Counted from the first letter of the stretch, positions 1 through 12,110 are shown. The stretch: 64,000 nt of DNA from Impatiens glandulifera (GCF_907164915.1 NC_061868.1:49537689-49601688); one strand, 5' to 3'. Made by a program: numbers and translations. Notes: generated by a model not told the origin, from the letters alone.

Positions 1-1234
1 AGAAATATCTAAACATCATCAATGAAATAGAAATATCGGAATGAAAATATCCAAACACTATTAATGGTATTGAGAATGATTAATACTCATAACCAAACAC
101 TACACTTCTATCAATCATACCCATTCTCATTCCACACATCTATCAATCTCATTCCTATTCCGATTCCCTTATTTGAACCAAGCGCTCCCTTAATTCACAA
201 TAAGAACACGAGGTGGTGGGATTGGGTAGATGGTAACTTCTCTCGTTTCCTTTGCACAATAGTTGGGGTTATGCAATTAATTGGATTTATGTAAAATATT
301 TGTTGTATTATATGTTGTATCTTTTTTTAAAATACATACTTATTTTATGTATGTGATTTGACGGAAAAAAAAAGGATCAATTAAATAGTTTTATTAAAAT
401 GTTTTTTAAGTCCCTTATATATATATAAACAAAGTGAAATTTTAAATTATTACATGCTTCATAATCTAATTGAGAAAGTGGAAACAAAGACTAATTATTA
501 AATTCAAGTTAAATCACTCCGTTTTAATTTATTTTATAAACTCATTATATAGTCCAAGTTAAATTTTATCTAAGATTTTAATTTAAATTGAATTAATCAT
601 GAACTACACCCGGTGCGACATATAGATAACATTTCAATTAATCCGTCTCGATTGAGACCCGAACCGAACTGACCAGAGAAATATGTTCTCGACTTATAGT
701 GACGGAAGTTACCGTCATTAAATGAGAAGTTAGCGCTACATTTTATAGCATTCATCACCAAATCCAATTCAAATCAATTGGTCACTTTATATATTTGTTC
801 ATATATCTTTCATGACTTCTATTTAAATAACAATTTTAGTGAGAAAAATGTCTATTAGATAAGATTGTTTATCAACTTAAGATAATCTTAGTTGTTGAAA
901 AAGTTTTTAATCTTAATTGATACCAAATACTGAATTCAGAAGAGACCTTATGTTGGCATGCACTACGTCCTTAGTTGGTAATTAAGATAGGATCTCAAGA
1001 GGTATATCAAATATAATTCATTCCGCGGTTTCTGATCTAAATTGTCTTGTTACGACGGTTTGCCTCCGGTTTGACCGGTAGTTGACCGAGATGGGATGTT
1101 ATTTGTATCTCCACCCGAATTTCAATCAAATATTAATAAACACAATTAAATATATAATATTACCAATATATTTATTTATTCTTCATATTTTATAAAAAAT
1201 TTAAGTTTATTTTTTTATAATAATAAAAAAATTT
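1..1234. other. AT-rich gene-free flank of the copia element
   Basis: No convincing gene. The first 200 bases contain repeated 'ccaaacact' phrases and end near 'aaccaagcgctccctta', a look typical of the end of a plant MITE, but I cannot find both ends. A small inverted repeat lies at 697-720. The rest is AT-rich sequence without long open frames. Confidence 0.6.
697..720. repeat. Short inverted repeat (TGACGG...CCGTCA)
   Basis: TGACGG at 700-705 pairs with CCGTCA at 712-717 around a six-base loop; three further outer pairs (one G:T) extend the stem to nine. Similar 'gacgg/ccgtc' palindromes occur in subterminal regions of plant CACTA-type elements, so this may be a transposon crumb; a second one is at 34723-34751. 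Confidence 0.45.
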
Positions 1235-1538
1235 TGTTAAGGAACCAGACAATCTTACTCCACAAAATCTGCAAGTCAAAGATGCAATCAAGTCACAATA
1301 TATTCCTCCATAATCTTAGTGATTGCACAGCTAATTGTTACCCATATTTAGACTCCACAAAATCTGCAAGTCAAAGATGCAATCAAGTCACAATATATTC
1401 CTCCATAATCTTAGTGATTGCACAGCTAATTCTTACCCATATTTAGACTTTACATATAACAAATTGTAATATAAATAACCTGTACATTTCTCATTCATAT
1501 ATACAATTATTCCTTTTCAATCATACATCTTCTCTACA
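1235..1538 (+). repeat. 5' LTR of the copia element
   Basis: A 304-bp LTR starting TGTTAAGGAACC and ending CTCTACA. It contains a tandem duplication with a 95-bp period (1257-1351 and 1352-1446) and a TATA-like 'ataaataacc' near 1471-1480, a plausible promoter for the element. A short open frame inside it (from about 1234 to 1446) is only this duplication read through and is not called a gene. Confidence 0.95.
1257..1446 (+). repeat. 95-bp tandem duplication inside the LTR
   Basis: Two near-identical 95-bp units, each starting near 'ctccacaaaatctgc' and ending near 'cccatatttagact'. The same pair is present in the 3' LTR (5742-5931), so the duplication predates this insertion and is a feature of the family. 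It lies upstream of the TATA-like site, where LTR enhancers normally sit. Confidence 0.9.
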
Positions 1539-1550
1539 TGGTATCAGAAG
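1539..1550 (+). other. Primer-binding site (initiator tRNA-Met)
   Basis: TGGTATCAGAAG begins directly after the 5' LTR. The first ten bases match the usual plant copia primer-binding site complementary to the 3' end of initiator tRNA-Met. Confidence 0.9.
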
Positions 1551-1563
1551 TCTAGATCCTACA

Positions 1564-4500
1564 ATGTCATCAAACGCCTTCTCCGTCCCAAACCCTACCG
1601 ACCCCGGCTATCCCATCTTCTTTGTCAACTTATCGCAATGCAAACCCTTACAAACTACAAACAACACCACCAACTTTACACAATGGTCTTCCCAAATCAA
1701 GTCATTCTTATTGGGTTTCGGCCTATTTGACTACCTCACTGGAGAAAAAAATTGTCCACCACCAACAATCACCAAAGACGACAACACTGTCACCCCTAAT
1801 CCCAGTTACGCCTCATGGTCTCGACAAGACCAACTATTGTTAAGCTCCCTCATCGGCACTCTTGACGCCAAGATCGCACCTCTTGTAGCCTCTGCTGCTA
1901 CATCTCATGAAGTATGGACTGCTCTCAAATCTCTCTACACAAATCCTACTCGCAGCCATATCCTCCAAGTCAAGAAACGACTTGACTCAATCAAAAAGAC
2001 ACCCGATCAAACCATCACTAACTATATGCATCAAATAAAACAATGCACCACTGAACTTGCCAATCTAGGAAAAACTCTAGATCCCGAAGACATCATTGCA
2101 AAGGTTCTAAATGGGCTCGATCAAACCCAACACCGTTCCATCATCGAAACCGTTGAAGCTCGAGATACTCTCATCCCATTCGATGCTCTCCATGAAAAAC
2201 TCATACATCATGAGCTCACCAAACTCCATGACAACACCAACTCCACCTCATCAACACCTACCACCGCTTTTGTCGCAACCTACAAACCATCATCCAATAC
2301 TCGCCAAAATAACAATTACTCCCGACCCCAATACTCTAAAGACAACAGCCGACAGTCCTCACCACACTACCCCAACCCCAACCCCTCCTCCTCATCCAAC
2401 ACCAAATCACCTGATGTCTGCCAATATTGCGGCTACACTGGTCACACCATCTCCGTCTGTCGCCACTTCTCTCGCGCCCATCCTAACTTTACACTCAAAC
2501 CCTTTGTACGTCAATCTCGCTACACTCGTCCTCAAGCCAACACTGCCTATTCATCTCACGCCCCTCCATGTGACTGGATTATAAATAGCGGTGCTACTCA
2601 CCATGTCACACATGATCTCGATAATCTATCCCTTCACACTCCTTATACAGGCAACGATGATGTTATCATCGGTGATGACTCATCTCTTCCAATCTCTCAC
2701 ACAGATTCATTTACTATCACCTCTCAAAACAAATCTTTACTCTTTCAAAATGTTCTTTATGTTTCAAAAATTGCACAAAACATTATTTCTGTCTCCAAGT
2801 TTTGCCTTGATAATAATGCACAAATTGAGTTTACCTTTTCTTCCTTTCGTTTCAAGGCTATCTCCACGAACACCATCCTACTCCAAGGAACTTTTAATCA
2901 TGGCATGTACACCTGGTCTTCTTCCTACAAATGTGCCCTTCAAACATCTCTCACATCATCTACTTCAAAGCTATCCACCACGTCTGCTCTCCTATGGCAT
3001 CACCGTCTTGGCCATCCGTCATTTAAAATTTTTTCTTATATTTCAAATTTATGTAATTTAGGTTCAATTTCATCCCTTAATTACTGCAATTCTTGCAAGA
3101 TTAATAAAGCACACAAACTTCCTTTCTCTCAATCCACTCTTACGTCTACAGCTCCCCTTGAATTATTATTTTCAGATGTTTGGACCTCACCCCACCTCTC
3201 ACATGACAACTACAAATATTATCTAATCTTTGTAGACCATTACACTAAATATGTACGGTTTTACCCTCTCAAAAATAAATCCGACTCTCTCACAGTCTTT
3301 CTTGACTTCAAAAAATTAGTTGAAAACTATTTCAAAAGAACGATCATAACCCTATTCTCTGACAATGGAGGCGAGTTCATCAAATTGGCTTCCACCTTAC
3401 GCGCTAATGGCATCTCACATCTTACTACACCTCCCCATACCCCTGAACACAACGGCTATGCAGAACGCTGTCATCGTCACATTGTCGAAACTGGTCTCTC
3501 TCTCCTATCTCATGTCAATCTACCTATCACTTACTGGACACATGCATTCTCCACCGCTGTGTATCTCATAAATCGATTACCTACACCAACCTTACAAAAT
3601 GACTCTCCCTACTATCGACTCCTAAATGTCAAACCTATCTATTCCCAATTACACTCCTTTGGCTGTCTATGCTAACCATTACTACGACCTTATGCTTCCA
3701 ATAAACTAGATCATCGATCTCAACCATGCATTTATCTTGGTCATTCCCTAACTCAAAGCGCTTTTCTGTGCCTAAATCTTACCACAAACAAAATCTACAC
3801 TTCTCGTCATGTCACTTTCATTGAGCATGATTTTCCATTCCACCGTCTATCAAACCAACAAAATTCAACTTCGCTTCCCTCACCTCACGAATGGTTTCCC
3901 ACTCCTCTCATACCTATTTCATCACATAACCCTACAACATCATCCACCACTGCCACACCCCCACAGAACACACCTCCTACGCCACCACATCCATCACATA
4001 ACCCTACAACACCGTCCACCACTGCCACACCCCCCCAAAACACACCTCCTACGCCACCACATCCACCACCCCCCCTCCGCCCATTCTCCCTCGTCTTGTA
4101 ACTCGTCTCACAAATAACATAACCAAACCTAACCCAAAGTATGCCCAACTTACCACTATCTCCTCACTCACGTCACTATCAACCACCCCCAAACAAGCAC
4201 TCTCCATCCCTCATTGGCGTGATGCTATGCTTGCTGAATATAATGCTCTACGGAAACACAATACATGGACTCTCGCACCACCTAGTGAAGCTCGAAATGT
4301 CATTGGTTGTAAATGGGTCTTCAGAATCAAATATAATCCTGATAACACGATTCACAAATACAAAGTTCGGCTTGTCGTAAAAGGTTTTCATCAACAAGCT
4401 GGTCTTGACTACTCTGCCACCTTCAGTCCGGTTATCAAACCAGTCACAATTTGACTCACCCTCTCAATTTCTCTCCAACACAACTGGATATTACGCCAAC

Positions 4501-5798
4501 TCGACATCAACAACGCCTTTCTCCAAGGTGATCTCCAAGAGACAGTCTTCATGCAGCAACCATCCGGCTTCATCGACGCTAACAACCCTTCTTATGTGTG
4601 TCGTTTAAACAAAGCCTTATACGGGTTAAAATAGGCTCCACGCGCATGGTTTACAGCCCTCACCTCCTATCTACTACAATTCGGTTTTACAGCATCTCTC
4701 GCTGACCCCTCTCTCTTCATTTACAAAAAAAATGGCGATCTCCTATATGCACTTGTTTATATCGATGACATTATCGTAACTGGTCCTTCACCTGATTTTG
4801 TCTCGGTTTTTATTTCCAACTTTGCCAAACGCTTTTCTCTCAAGGACTTGGGGCAACTTTCCTTCTTCTTAGGGGTGGAAGTACAACACAACACTTCTGG
4901 TCTCCTTCTCTCCCAAAGAAAGTACATACACGACCTCCTTCAACGTCATGACATGCTTGACTGCAAACCATCAACTACCCCTATGCTTGCTCACCCTCAA
5001 CTGCTACAAAATACCTCCACACCTCCATGTGATCCTACTATTTATCGTTTTGTTGTTGGAAGCCTCCAATACTTATACCTCACACGTCCTGACATTGCTT
5101 ACTCTGTCAACAAGTTAGCCCAGTTCATGCAACACCCGCAAGAAGCTCACTAGACAGCTCTCAAGAAGCTCCTTCGCTACCTTCACGGGACTTCTCACCT
5201 CGGTTTGCAATTACATCGCAATACTCCGTCATCACTACATGCCTTTAGTGACGCGGATTGGGCAAGCGATGTTGATAACTTCATCTCTACTACAGGTTAT
5301 ATCATATATCTCGGCAAAAATGCTATCTCTTGGACATCTCGCAAACAAAAAACGATAGCCCAATCCTCAACCGAAGCTGAATTTCGTGCCATTGCTGACA
5401 CCACTTCCGAACTCAATTGGATAAAATCCATTCTACAAGAACTCGACATCCACTTACCTTCTACACCTGTTATATATTGTGATAACTTAAGTGCTACAAA
5501 TTACTCCGCCAATCCGAATTTTCACTCTCGAATGAAGCATGTTGCTCTCGCTTTTCATTTTGTTCGTGAACAAGTCCAAGTTGGAACACTTCGGGTACAA
5601 CACATCAATGGACATGATCAGCTCGCCGACGGCCTCACCAAACCTCTCCCTCGCCCGCGTTTTGAGTTCCTATTATCCAAGATTGGCCTCTTCAATGGAA
5701 GGTCCATCTTGAGGGGGAATGTTAAGGAACCAGACAATCTTACTCCACAAAATCTGCAAGTCAAAGATGCAATCAAGTCACAATATATTCCTCCATAA
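1564..5798 (+). pseudogene. Broken copia gag-pol polyprotein
   Basis: Gag with a CX2CX4HX4C zinc knuckle (2418-2460), protease, integrase (HHCC zinc region near 3000-3110, DDE acids at 3175, 3361 and 3463), reverse transcriptase (YIDD near 4758) and RNase H (DADW, SSTEAE, CDN motifs). The first 703 codons are open from ATG 1564. Lesions: the protease active-site Asp codon reads Asn (2584-2586); stop TAA at 3673; a frame change in a C-run near 4069-4077, after which the RT continues in another frame; stops TGA 4452, TAG 4632 and TAG 5151. A 72-bp tandem repeat (24 codons of Pro/Thr-rich linker) lies at 3922-4065. The terminal open stretch runs into the 3' LTR. No intact polyprotein can be made. 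Confidence 0.93.
5711..5719 (+). other. Polypurine tract
   Basis: GAGGGGGAA lies directly upstream of the 3' LTR and is the expected plus-strand priming site for reverse transcription. Confidence 0.85.
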
Positions 5799-6023
5799 TC
5801 TTAGTGATTGCACAGCTAATTGTTACCCATATTTAGACTCCACAAAATCTGCAAATCAAAGATGCAATCAAGTCACAATATATTCCTCCATAATCTTAGT
5901 GATTGCACAGCTAATTGTTACCCATATTTAGACTTTACATATAACAAATTGTAATATAAATAACCTGTACATTTCTCATTCATATATACAATTATTCCTT
6001 TTCAATCATACATCTTCTTTACA
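5720..6023 (+). repeat. 3' LTR of the copia element
   Basis: 304 bp, the same length as the 5' LTR with three substitutions and no indels, including both copies of the internal 95-bp duplication. It ends TTTACA and is followed by ATTT, matching the bases before the 5' LTR. Confidence 0.95.
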
Positions 6024-6477
6024 ATTTTAACCTATTAAAATATGTATAGTATTAAAAAATTTGTTTATATAATTTTTTTAAAATTTTTATTTATTTATTT
6101 AAAATAATGGTATAACGGGGAAATCTCCGAAATCGAATCAAACAAGAATAGTGGTAAAAATAAATCTCCGAATTAGTTGAATTTGCAAGGATGATCATAA
6201 ACACATTCTCGATCTACTCTTGTCCGCACATTATATCATCTATAGTCTCATGTTCCCTCATCAAACTTATCTAAAAAATAAACTAAGGAATTGATTAGAA
6301 ATTAATTTATTCCTTAATAAAATTATTTATTTATAAAATATAAAAAAACTAATTTATTCAACGTGGAGAGATGATCATAATATTCGTGGGTTGAGTAATT
6401 AGGTTTTGGATGCATAAAAAATATTGACATTGCCAACTAATTTACAACCTCAAAACATCTGTCAAGAAGATTTAATT

Positions 6478-6488
6478 CCTATATATAA
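6478..6488 (+). promoter_or_regulatory. Probable TATA box of the eight-cysteine gene
   Basis: 'tcctatatataatt' lies about 70 bases before the ATG at 6555, and a purine-rich GAAGAA leader (6522-6551) follows. Spacing fits a TATA box with a short 5' UTR. Confidence 0.55.
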
Positions 6489-6554
6489 TTCTCTTCCTTA
6501 CAAAACTTACAAATTATATATTAAGAAGAAGAAGAGAAGAAGAAGAAGAGAGAT

Positions 6555-6896
6555 ATGGCATTAATATCCCACCAAGAAACACTTGGTTTGTTCCTCTTAA
6601 TGAATGTTCTGTTTTTCCCAATTGGTAGCGTTAGTGGCGTATGTCCTTTGGATACGCTAAGACTAAGTGTGTGCGCAAATGTGGTGAATGTACCCGTTGC
6701 TAACCTAACCCTAGGTAGTAAACCTCCTACATCTTGTTGCAGTCTTATTCAGGGTCTAGCTGACTTTCAAGCAGCTTTTTGCCTTTGCAATGCCATCAAG
6801 CTTAATGTTCTTGGGACCTCCCTCCCTGATGTCCCACTCAAGTTCCATTTCCTCCTCAATTATTGCAATATTCCTGCGGATTTCCAATGTGCCTAA
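6555..6896 (+). CDS. Eight-cysteine-motif secreted protein (DC2.15/EARLI1-like)
   Basis: A 113-residue single-exon protein. Residues 1-29 form a hydrophobic signal peptide, so it should be secreted to the wall or apoplast. All eight cysteines of the lipid-transfer-like fold are present in the order C, C, CC, CXC, C, C (C30, C40, C61, C62, C76, C78, C104, C112), matching the hydrophobic seed protein / hybrid proline-rich family. Typical EARLI1 or DC2.15 relatives carry a proline-rich linker between signal peptide and domain; here the domain starts directly after the signal, so it is a short form. The start is the first ATG after a GAAGAA leader. Ligand and role unknown; relatives are linked to cell-wall, stress and defence responses. 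Confidence 0.88.
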   Translation: MALISHQETLGLFLLMNVLFFPIGSVSGVCPLDTLRLSVCANVVNVPVANLTLGSKPPTSCCSLIQGLADFQAAFCLCNAIKLNVLGTSLPDVPLKFHFLLNYCNIPADFQCA

Positions 6897-7979
6897 ACGC
6901 TGCATGCATGATGTACATCTTTTTCTTATATATAATAACATCCAATACTACATGTTTTCGAGCACTCATTTTTGAGATGGACAGCGCTATCTTTTATGAT
7001 AGATCGATCTTATTATGGTTGGGATCGATCATGAGAAATTAAGGTTTTGGTGTTGTCTTTGTCAGTCCCTATTTTATTTGTGATTATTGTTGTTTTAGTT
7101 GTAACCGGTTTGTTACTGGATGATTTGTGGTGGTTAACTTGTTGTGGGAGTAGGCCATTACATGTTTATGTAATTTGTTTATCTTGTTTTCTTTGTGTTT
7201 TTTGTTTTTGTCATCATTTGTAATTGACTGGCCTGGTTTGCTTGTGTTCTTTTGGAATTGTTGCTTGAATCAGTTCTATTTGAGTGCACCGGGTGTAAAG
7301 ATAAATTGTTTTTGATCGACGTTCGTTCGACACATATATAGTTTTCATTTTTACGGTATCGTTGGTAAGTGTTAGTTGTACATTACTTTAGCCGATTTGT
7401 TCCATACTATCCTTTCTTATTTTTTTGTTTGGAGCTCTTTTAATTTTGTGGTCGTTGATTTTTATATTTTTTTTATGATAAATTTTGTCAAAAATCAACT
7501 GTCTCCTGTTTTTACATTATTTTACGCTTAATTTGGGTTAAGAAGTAAATGGTTTTATAAAAAAATATCTACGATATTTTCTAATGTTCTTTAAAATTAG
7601 GGACTTTTTTAAACCTTTGGCCGAAGTTGGGTTCCAATTTGTTATTTAATGTTAACGGGACGAAAATTAAGTGACGTGTCTTAGACCAACGTTGACGTGG
7701 CATGGACTTCTTAGAATAGACTAAATTCTTTCTTGGTTTTCCAACCAATTAAGTAGGTAGTTTTTCATCCATCCATCCATTTTCTTCCACAAAATGGAAA
7801 ACCAACAACAATCACACAACAACGTAAGAACAAACAAATTCATCAATCAATGACGAAATCAACAATAATGACAAACAATGCATGTGCAAGTGAAGCAAAG
7901 AAGAAGACGCAACTAGCTAGGTACCAATTGTAAATCCAAAAATTGCAGACCCGTTAAAAAAACAAAAAGGGTGTTCAAG
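6897..7979. other. Intergenic: 3' region of the eight-cysteine gene and CHX upstream region
   Basis: T-rich on the plus strand in the first half (transcribed 3' flank), then more mixed sequence with a short CATC repeat near 7767-7782 and an A/C-rich leader before the CHX start. No further gene seen. Confidence 0.6.
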
Positions 7980-10668
7980 ATGTCGGTCAACACGTCCGAG
8001 AAAGTTGTCTGCTATATGCCGGGAATGATAACAACAAACGGATTATGGCAGGGCGACAACCCTTTGAATTATTCTCTTCCCTTATTCATATTACAATTGT
8101 CTATGATCGTCATCACCACCCGCATTCTCTTTTTCATCTTGAAACCCTTCCGTCAACCACGTGTCGTTGCAGAGATCCTTGTCAGTATATATATACATTC
8201 TTTCATTCTTCTGTTTAAACCAAAAATGTTGTTAATTAATGTTGTTTCGGTTACAGGGCGGGGTCATATTAGGGCCATCGTGCCTCGGCCAGATTCCGGT
8301 GTTTGCAACAACCGTGTTCCCATTGAGAAGTGTGATGGTCCTCGAGACAGTGGCAAACATCGGCCTCCTCTACTTCCTCTTCCTAGTCGGAGTCGAGATG
8401 GACCTACTCGTGGTCCATCGAACCGGAAAGAAAGCACTCGCTTTCGCTATATCCAGCATGGTCCTCCCTTTCGTTCTCGGTATAGGCTTCTCATATATCG
8501 TAGTCAAGGATTCACAACATGTGAATTCAGGCACCTTCATTCTCTTTCTTGGCATATCCCTTTCCGTGACTGCATTCCCCGTCCTAGCTAGAATCTTGGC
8601 CGAGTTAAAGCTTCTCAACACGGACATGGGAAAGATCGCCATGTCGGCCGCGGTCATCATGGATGTTTTCGCTTGGATCGTGTTGGCTATCGCAATCGCA
8701 ATGGCCGAGAATAAATCCACCACCTTAGCCACCCTACGGGTGTTATTGTCGAGCACGGCGTTCGTCTTCTTCTGCATCTTCATCATCCGTCCTCTATTAC
8801 ATTGGATCATTAGAAGAACCCCGGAAGGAGAATCCATTAAAGAAGTATGGATATCCCTAATCCTCACCGGGGTAATGGTTTCCGGGTTCGTAACCGATGC
8901 CATAGGGACACACTCTGTATTCGGGGCTTTCGTGTTTGGGCTGGTCATACCAAACGGGCCGTTGGGATTGACGTTGATAGAGAAGTTGGAGGATTTCGTT
9001 TCAGGTTTATTACTTCCTCTGTTTTTCGCCATGAGTGGACTCAAAACCGACATAATGAAGATCACCGGAGTGCTGACATGGATTTACCTAGCACTCGTGA
9101 TTGTTCTTTGCCTTGTCGGGAAAGTGGTCGGAACTCTAATCACCGCTATGTACTACCAAATGCCGTTCTATGAAGGCGTTACCCTTGGTCTTCTAATGAA
9201 TAGTAAAGGGTTGGTGGAGATTATAGTGCTCAATGTTGGCAAGGATCAAAATGTATGTTACATTACAAATCAAAATAGTTAAAATATGAAATATGAATAA
9301 CTTGGTTTTAATTCATTTATACTATAGGTTTTGGATGATAAATCATTTGCTCTCATGGTGACGGTCGCTATAGTAATGACGGCTTCGGTTATCCCAATGG
9401 TATCCGCGATATACAAACCGACGAGAAGATCCGTCTCTTACAAACGGAGATCCATAGAAACATCGAAACAGGATGCGGAGCTCCGTGTTTTGGCTTGCAT
9501 ACACACTCCTCGAAACGTTCCAACTATCATTAGCCTTTTGGAGGCGTCTCATCCCTCAAAAAGATCTCCAATTTGCATTTACGTACTCCACATGGTTGAG
9601 CTAACCGGGCGGGCATCAGCTATGATCATAACACACAATACCCGTAAAGTAGGAAGACCAGCCATGAACAATACTCAAGCACAATCCGATCATATCATCC
9701 ACGCGTTTCAAAACTTTGAGCAACACGCCGACAGCGTTTCGGTCCACCCTTTAACTGCGATCTCCCCTTACTCCACCATGCACGAGGATATTTGTGAAGT
9801 GGCTCAAGACAAACGGGTGGCGTTCATAATCATCCCGTTTCATAAACAACAAACGGTTGACGGAGGGATGGATGTAATGAACCCTGCTTTCCGAACAATC
9901 AACCAAAACATTCTCAATATTTCGCCGTGCACTGTCGGGATTCTCATAGACAGAGGGCTTAACAGCTCGGCGAGGTTAGCTGTGGCTGGGCAGACGTCGC
10001 ATCAGATATTGGTGCTTTACTTCGGTGGTCCGGATGACCGGGAGGCGCTCGCGTATGCGTGGCGGATGTCCGGTCATCCGGGAATCACGCTGACGGTGAT
10101 CCAGTTCATCTCCGGTGATGCGGAGATGGAAACGGTGTTGGAATTTTCGTCGGATAGTGAAAGCCGTAGACTGGATGAAGATAGAGAGAAACAGAGAGAC
10201 AAGGATTTTGTTAACGATTTCAGGGGACAGACGGCGAATGATGAATCGGTTACGTTCGTGGAACAAATGGTGAGTAATGCGGAGGAAACGGTGGCGGTTA
10301 TCAGGTCGATTGATGCGGTATATGATTTGTTTATTGTGGGACGAGGGCAAGGTCCTTTGTCACATTTGACGGCAGGGTTAACAGAGTGGAGTGAGTGCCC
10401 TGAACTGGGTGCCATTGGGGACTTATTAGCGTCGTCTGATTTCCATGTGGCAGTGTCTGTGTTAGTGGTTCAACAGTACGTAGGTTCGGGGACAAACGAG
10501 GAAGGAGGAGGAGGAGGACTAGGATCGCCGGACGGTCCACATAGTCCGGTCAGGCAACAGAATATGCATTACAATAATTTCGCAGCTAATGCCGGAAACA
10601 ACTGGCAACAGCAGCAGCCGCCGCCAAGAAACTATACGGGCGGCGGCGGCGGGGGAATCAGTCCTTGA
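7980..10668 (+). CDS. CHX15: Cation/H+ exchanger of the CHX family (CHX15-like)
   Basis: CPA2 monovalent cation/H+ antiporter of endomembrane or plasma membrane, moving K+ (and Na+) against protons. Three exons (7980-8180, 8257-9252, 9328-10668) give 845 residues; both introns are about 75 bp and phase 0. The N-terminal half is a Na+/H+ exchanger-type domain of about 12 membrane segments (roughly residues 35-430), with GGVILGPS, SVTAFPVLARILAELKLL and IGTHSVFGAFVFG; the hydrophilic C-terminal half has the family's nucleotide-binding-like fold. The ending is Gly/Gln/Pro-rich. The closest remembered match along the whole length is Arabidopsis CHX15. The conserved Asp of the 'ND' motif is present (D203), as is the Lys in NSKGLVE (K384), but the residue before the Asp is Met (M202), not Asn. 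ATG 7980 follows a GTG in frame. It is tail to tail with LDH, 210 bp apart. Confidence 0.92.
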
Positions 10669-10878
10669 AATAGAAAGTCCTCATCCTTAGCTTATTCCCT
10701 TTTCTGTTTCTTCTTCTAGTTGTTCACCATAGTTGGTAGATTTGGTTAATTCTAATTGTTGCTTTAGCTTTGTAACATATGAATACCATTAATTGAAGAT
10801 ACACATTAATACCATTAGTAAGTATTTTTAATGTCAAACATATAAATACATTATGATTATTATGCATGAGTTCAAACT

Positions 10879-12110
10879 TCAAAGACCAAGCTGAGTCTGA
10901 ACCTCCATTATGGCGGCGGCGGATTCCCTAAGGCGACGCCCCTCATCATCCGTGAGATGAACATTAGTGACACCCAAAACGCCGCTGCGACCGAGCTGAG
11001 CTGGCAGGCTCAAGAACACTTCTCCATCAGAAATGCCGTAGAATCCCTTGGCAAGAACAGAGACTGGATGGATACGGCGTTGGTCTCGAAGAATGGTCCT
11101 AGCAAGGTTAGCCACCGAGTAGCCAATTGCCCATGATGTGTATCCCTTGAGGTTGATAACCTCGTACGCACTTTGTATGACTTCTTTGTGAATGTTCTCC
11201 AGTGTTTCTTTTTCGTACGCTATTTGTTGTCTCTTCAAGAAGTTAAGAACTGGAACACCGCCCACACTTATGCTCGACCATAATGCCACTGAGCTGTCTC
11301 CATGTTCGCCCACAATAAATGCCTGTGAATGTCATGAATTATGTGATCAATCATCGAGCACAATAAATAAATAAGTGCATGTGAATGTGAATGTGATGGA
11401 TTAATATAATTAACCTGCACATCCTGAGCATTAACATCAAGATGATCTGCTAGTAGGAACCTGAACCTTGAGGAATCCAGGTTTGTTCCCGACCCAATGA
11501 CCCTATTCGAGGGGAACCCGGAAAGCTTCCAAGCTACATAAGTGAGCGGATCAACAGGGTTGGACACAATGAGCAGGATCGAGTTGGGAGAGTGTTTTGC
11601 CAGCGGTGGAATAATGTTGGTGAAGAGAGCCACGTTTCTCTTCATGAGATTCAGGCGAGTCTCCCCCGGGTTCTGCCTTGCTCCAGCCGTTACAATACAA
11701 AGATCTGATCCGGAGGTGACAGAGTAATTAGTGTCGGAGAGTATTTTCACGCGTGGTAAGAAGGCAGCCGCGTGCTGGAGGTCAAGCATCTCTCCTTGAA
11801 GCTTGTTTGCATTGGTGTCCACTAGTGCTAGCACATCGGTTAAGTCCTGTCATGTTAAAAGAATGAATTGATTAGATGATGATGATAATATATATGAATA
11901 AATGGTTGATCAGTCACCTAGCTAGCTAGCTACCTGGGTGAGAATGGTTTGGGCGATGGCCATGCCGACATTTCCGGCACCAATGACGGAGATTTTGGTG
12001 TTGCGTTTGGTGGGGGACGGAGGAGCGGTCTGCTGAATGGGGCGGAAGAAGGAGCTAGTTATGTCTAGTCCTCCTGGACCCAAGGATGATGAAGAAGAAG
12101 ATTTATGCAT
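10879..12110 (-). CDS. LDH: L-lactate dehydrogenase
   Basis: NAD-dependent L-lactate dehydrogenase, which reduces pyruvate to L-lactate in the cytosol and is induced under low oxygen in plants. Three exons on the minus strand (12110-11934, 11846-11415, 11322-10879) give 350 residues, the normal plant length; both introns are phase 0. Residues about 40-57 hold the NAD-binding GAGNVG loop; [10 protein letters not shown] is the mobile substrate loop; the catalytic His is in GEHGDSS (H210). The Gln before the NPGETR loop marks it as lactate rather than malate dehydrogenase. A Ser-rich N-terminal extension of about 35 residues is usual for plant LDH. Convergent with the CHX gene. Confidence 0.95.

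Larger units (their letters stand above)
1235..6023 (+). mobile_element. Full-length Ty1-copia LTR retrotransposon
   Basis: A complete element of 4789 bp bounded by two 304-bp LTRs that start TGTT and end ACA. The order gag, protease, integrase, reverse transcriptase, RNase H (integrase before RT) is that of Ty1-copia. A primer-binding site matching the 3' end of initiator tRNA-Met follows the 5' LTR, and a purine tract precedes the 3' LTR. A 4-bp target duplication ATTT (1231-1234 and 6024-6027) flanks it; it can be read as 5 bp (AATTT) if the last A of the LTR is shared. The LTRs differ at three of 304 positions (1370/5855, 1432/5917, 1534/6019), about 1%, so the insertion is fairly recent. 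The coding region is broken (see the gag-pol entry). Confidence 0.95.

Noticed and set aside
3809..4148. Pro/His-rich and Gly/Val-rich open frames on both strands
   Set aside because: They are other-frame readings of the Pro/Thr linker repeat of the copia gag-pol.
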